Of a stretch of DNA of 64,000 nt, positions 63,106 to 64,000 are shown one piece after another. Location of the stretch: assembly GCF_000002995.4 (NCBI RefSeq), contig NW_025062477.1:4436649-4500648 (forward strand), read 5' to 3'. Within the stretch, counting starts at the first letter, position 1, and each line of letters begins with the position of its first letter. The DNA comes from Brugia malayi. Its lineage: Eukaryota > Nematoda > Chromadorea > Rhabditida > Onchocercidae. The notes under the pieces are model-generated. The model did no database searches, was not told where the DNA came from, and saw only the letters and a list, made by a program, of their open reading frames with translations. Both the position numbers and the translations under genes were made by a program.

Positions 63106-64000
63106 TATTCCTCATAAAGAGAATTGACGGTATTGTTAATAGTACAGCAGAATTGTTGAATTCTAAGGAGCATAGAAAAGTACGATCTTCTAGTAAGCTC
63201 CTAAGATGATTACCATGGAATAAAGTAAAGCAAAGTACCACAAGAAGCTACTAACGTTAAGTATCAAGTTCTTCCTGAAGGAGACATACTATCTAGAGAA
63301 ACAGGAAAGAGAACTAACTTTTTACGGTATTTCTGTTCTAGCTGAAGATGTTGATAAAACTGTAACAGTAACCCTAGTCTTTTTAAACGCTCATCTAACA
63401 GCTTATATGGTTCTCCTATGCCAACTCCAGATGTTAACCAAAACTTTTTCTATCACAGCTACCAAAAAGTTTTTCTCTGTGCTCCTTAAGTTTTGATAGT
63501 TCTAGTCCTTCTACGTTAGAAAAGCGAAGTCTTTCTCCGGAAGGAAGACTTACCTAAAAGCTCGTGCAAGTTTAAAAAACACAGATTCTTTGGGACAAGT
63601 TGGTGCAACAACAGCCTTCCTACTTCCAAACCAGCAATGTATGTGAGTTAGAAGACTTAGAAGAAGACTTCAAAAAGGATATACCTGCTACAACATTAGT
63701 CAACTTAAGGCCGAAAAATCAGGTGCAGAAGTGTCATATCTCTAAACAAAATACCTACTTTCTGCAAAGAATATTGTTATTCAACGAGATCCTTTTTTAT
63801 TTTCCTTCTTTTTTGTTTTTCTAATTAAGCATTTAACCATAAAAAATTTCAAAATTCCATTGTTACATACTGAAACAACAGGATTTCAAAGAAGTATCTT
63901 CTATTTTTTCTTGATAAATTAATCTAAGTAAAGCATAATAGCAGTGTGTTCATGTATACTCTAATGAACAGTTTGGTTTTAGTTTATACAATTTTTTCAA
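63106..64000. other. Unassigned, possibly transferred bacterial DNA
   Basis: Coding-like minus-sense segments occur in different frames (GVGIGEPYKLLDERLKRLGL and SLPSGERLRFSNVEGLELSK, with VAGISFLKSSSKSSNSH), and a 74-codon plus-strand frame at 63600. I recognise no family. Composition differs from the poly-T-rich nematode spacers and resembles the hflC-degP block, so the transferred segment may extend to the window edge. Confidence 0.3.

Overview
This window looks like nuclear DNA from a filarial-type parasitic nematode. It is very AT-rich, full of poly-T and poly-A runs, and carries small intron-rich genes with short TTTCAG/TTTTAG acceptors, often 2-12 bases before the start codon as expected for spliced-leader trans-splicing. 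Several proteins closely resemble nematode orthologues (EXC-4 type CLIC, VHA-10, UBL-5, SYX-17). The right end holds decayed genes of Wolbachia/Rickettsiales type, which is typical of filarial genomes. The species is inferred; nothing in the sequence names it.

Layout. 1-7.05 kb: AT-rich, no firm gene, one orphan open stretch with an acidic tail near 1.2-1.4 kb. 7.06-9.6 kb (+): a small Ly6/three-finger surface protein and a short three-exon gene of unknown family. 10.7-14.1 kb (+): a class A DnaJ co-chaperone (DNAJA2/DNJ-19 type, 9 exons). 15.4-16.8 kb (-): a syntaxin-17-like SNARE (5 exons). 17.2-22.7 kb (-): a GCFC-domain PAXBP1 homologue (18 exons). 25.1-29.1 kb (+): a divergent alpha-tubulin (11 exons). 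31.8-33.2 kb (+): a PTTG1IP-like PSI-domain membrane protein (4 exons). 34.3-36.4 kb (-): UBL5/Hub1 and V-ATPase subunit G. 37.5-47.5 kb (-): TRAPPC8 (20 exons). 47.5-53.6 kb: intergenic, with a 33-bp minisatellite and a 72-bp duplication. 53.6-55.6 kb (+): an exc-4 type CLIC (6 exons). 55.6-60.9 kb: no nematode gene seen. 60.9-63.04 kb (-): degraded bacterial hflC and degP in their bacterial order, probably a nuclear Wolbachia transfer.

Exon chains were built by hand from open frames, GT-AG sites and phase. For every multi-exon gene listed, all phases add up to one open frame, which is the strongest internal evidence. One junction in TRAPPC8 needs a GC donor.

Functionally these are mostly housekeeping genes: membrane traffic and autophagy (TRAPPC8, syntaxin 17, V-ATPase G), splicing (UBL5, PAXBP1), protein folding (DnaJ), cytoskeleton (alpha-tubulin) and tubular-organ biology (EXC-4). 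The less ordinary items are the Wolbachia-like pseudogene block, the alpha-tubulin lacking Lys40, a repeated segment shared by two of its introns, a CxxC motif in the CLIC, and a cluster of SOX-like dyads upstream of the tubulin gene. I did not find a clearly new multi-gene system.
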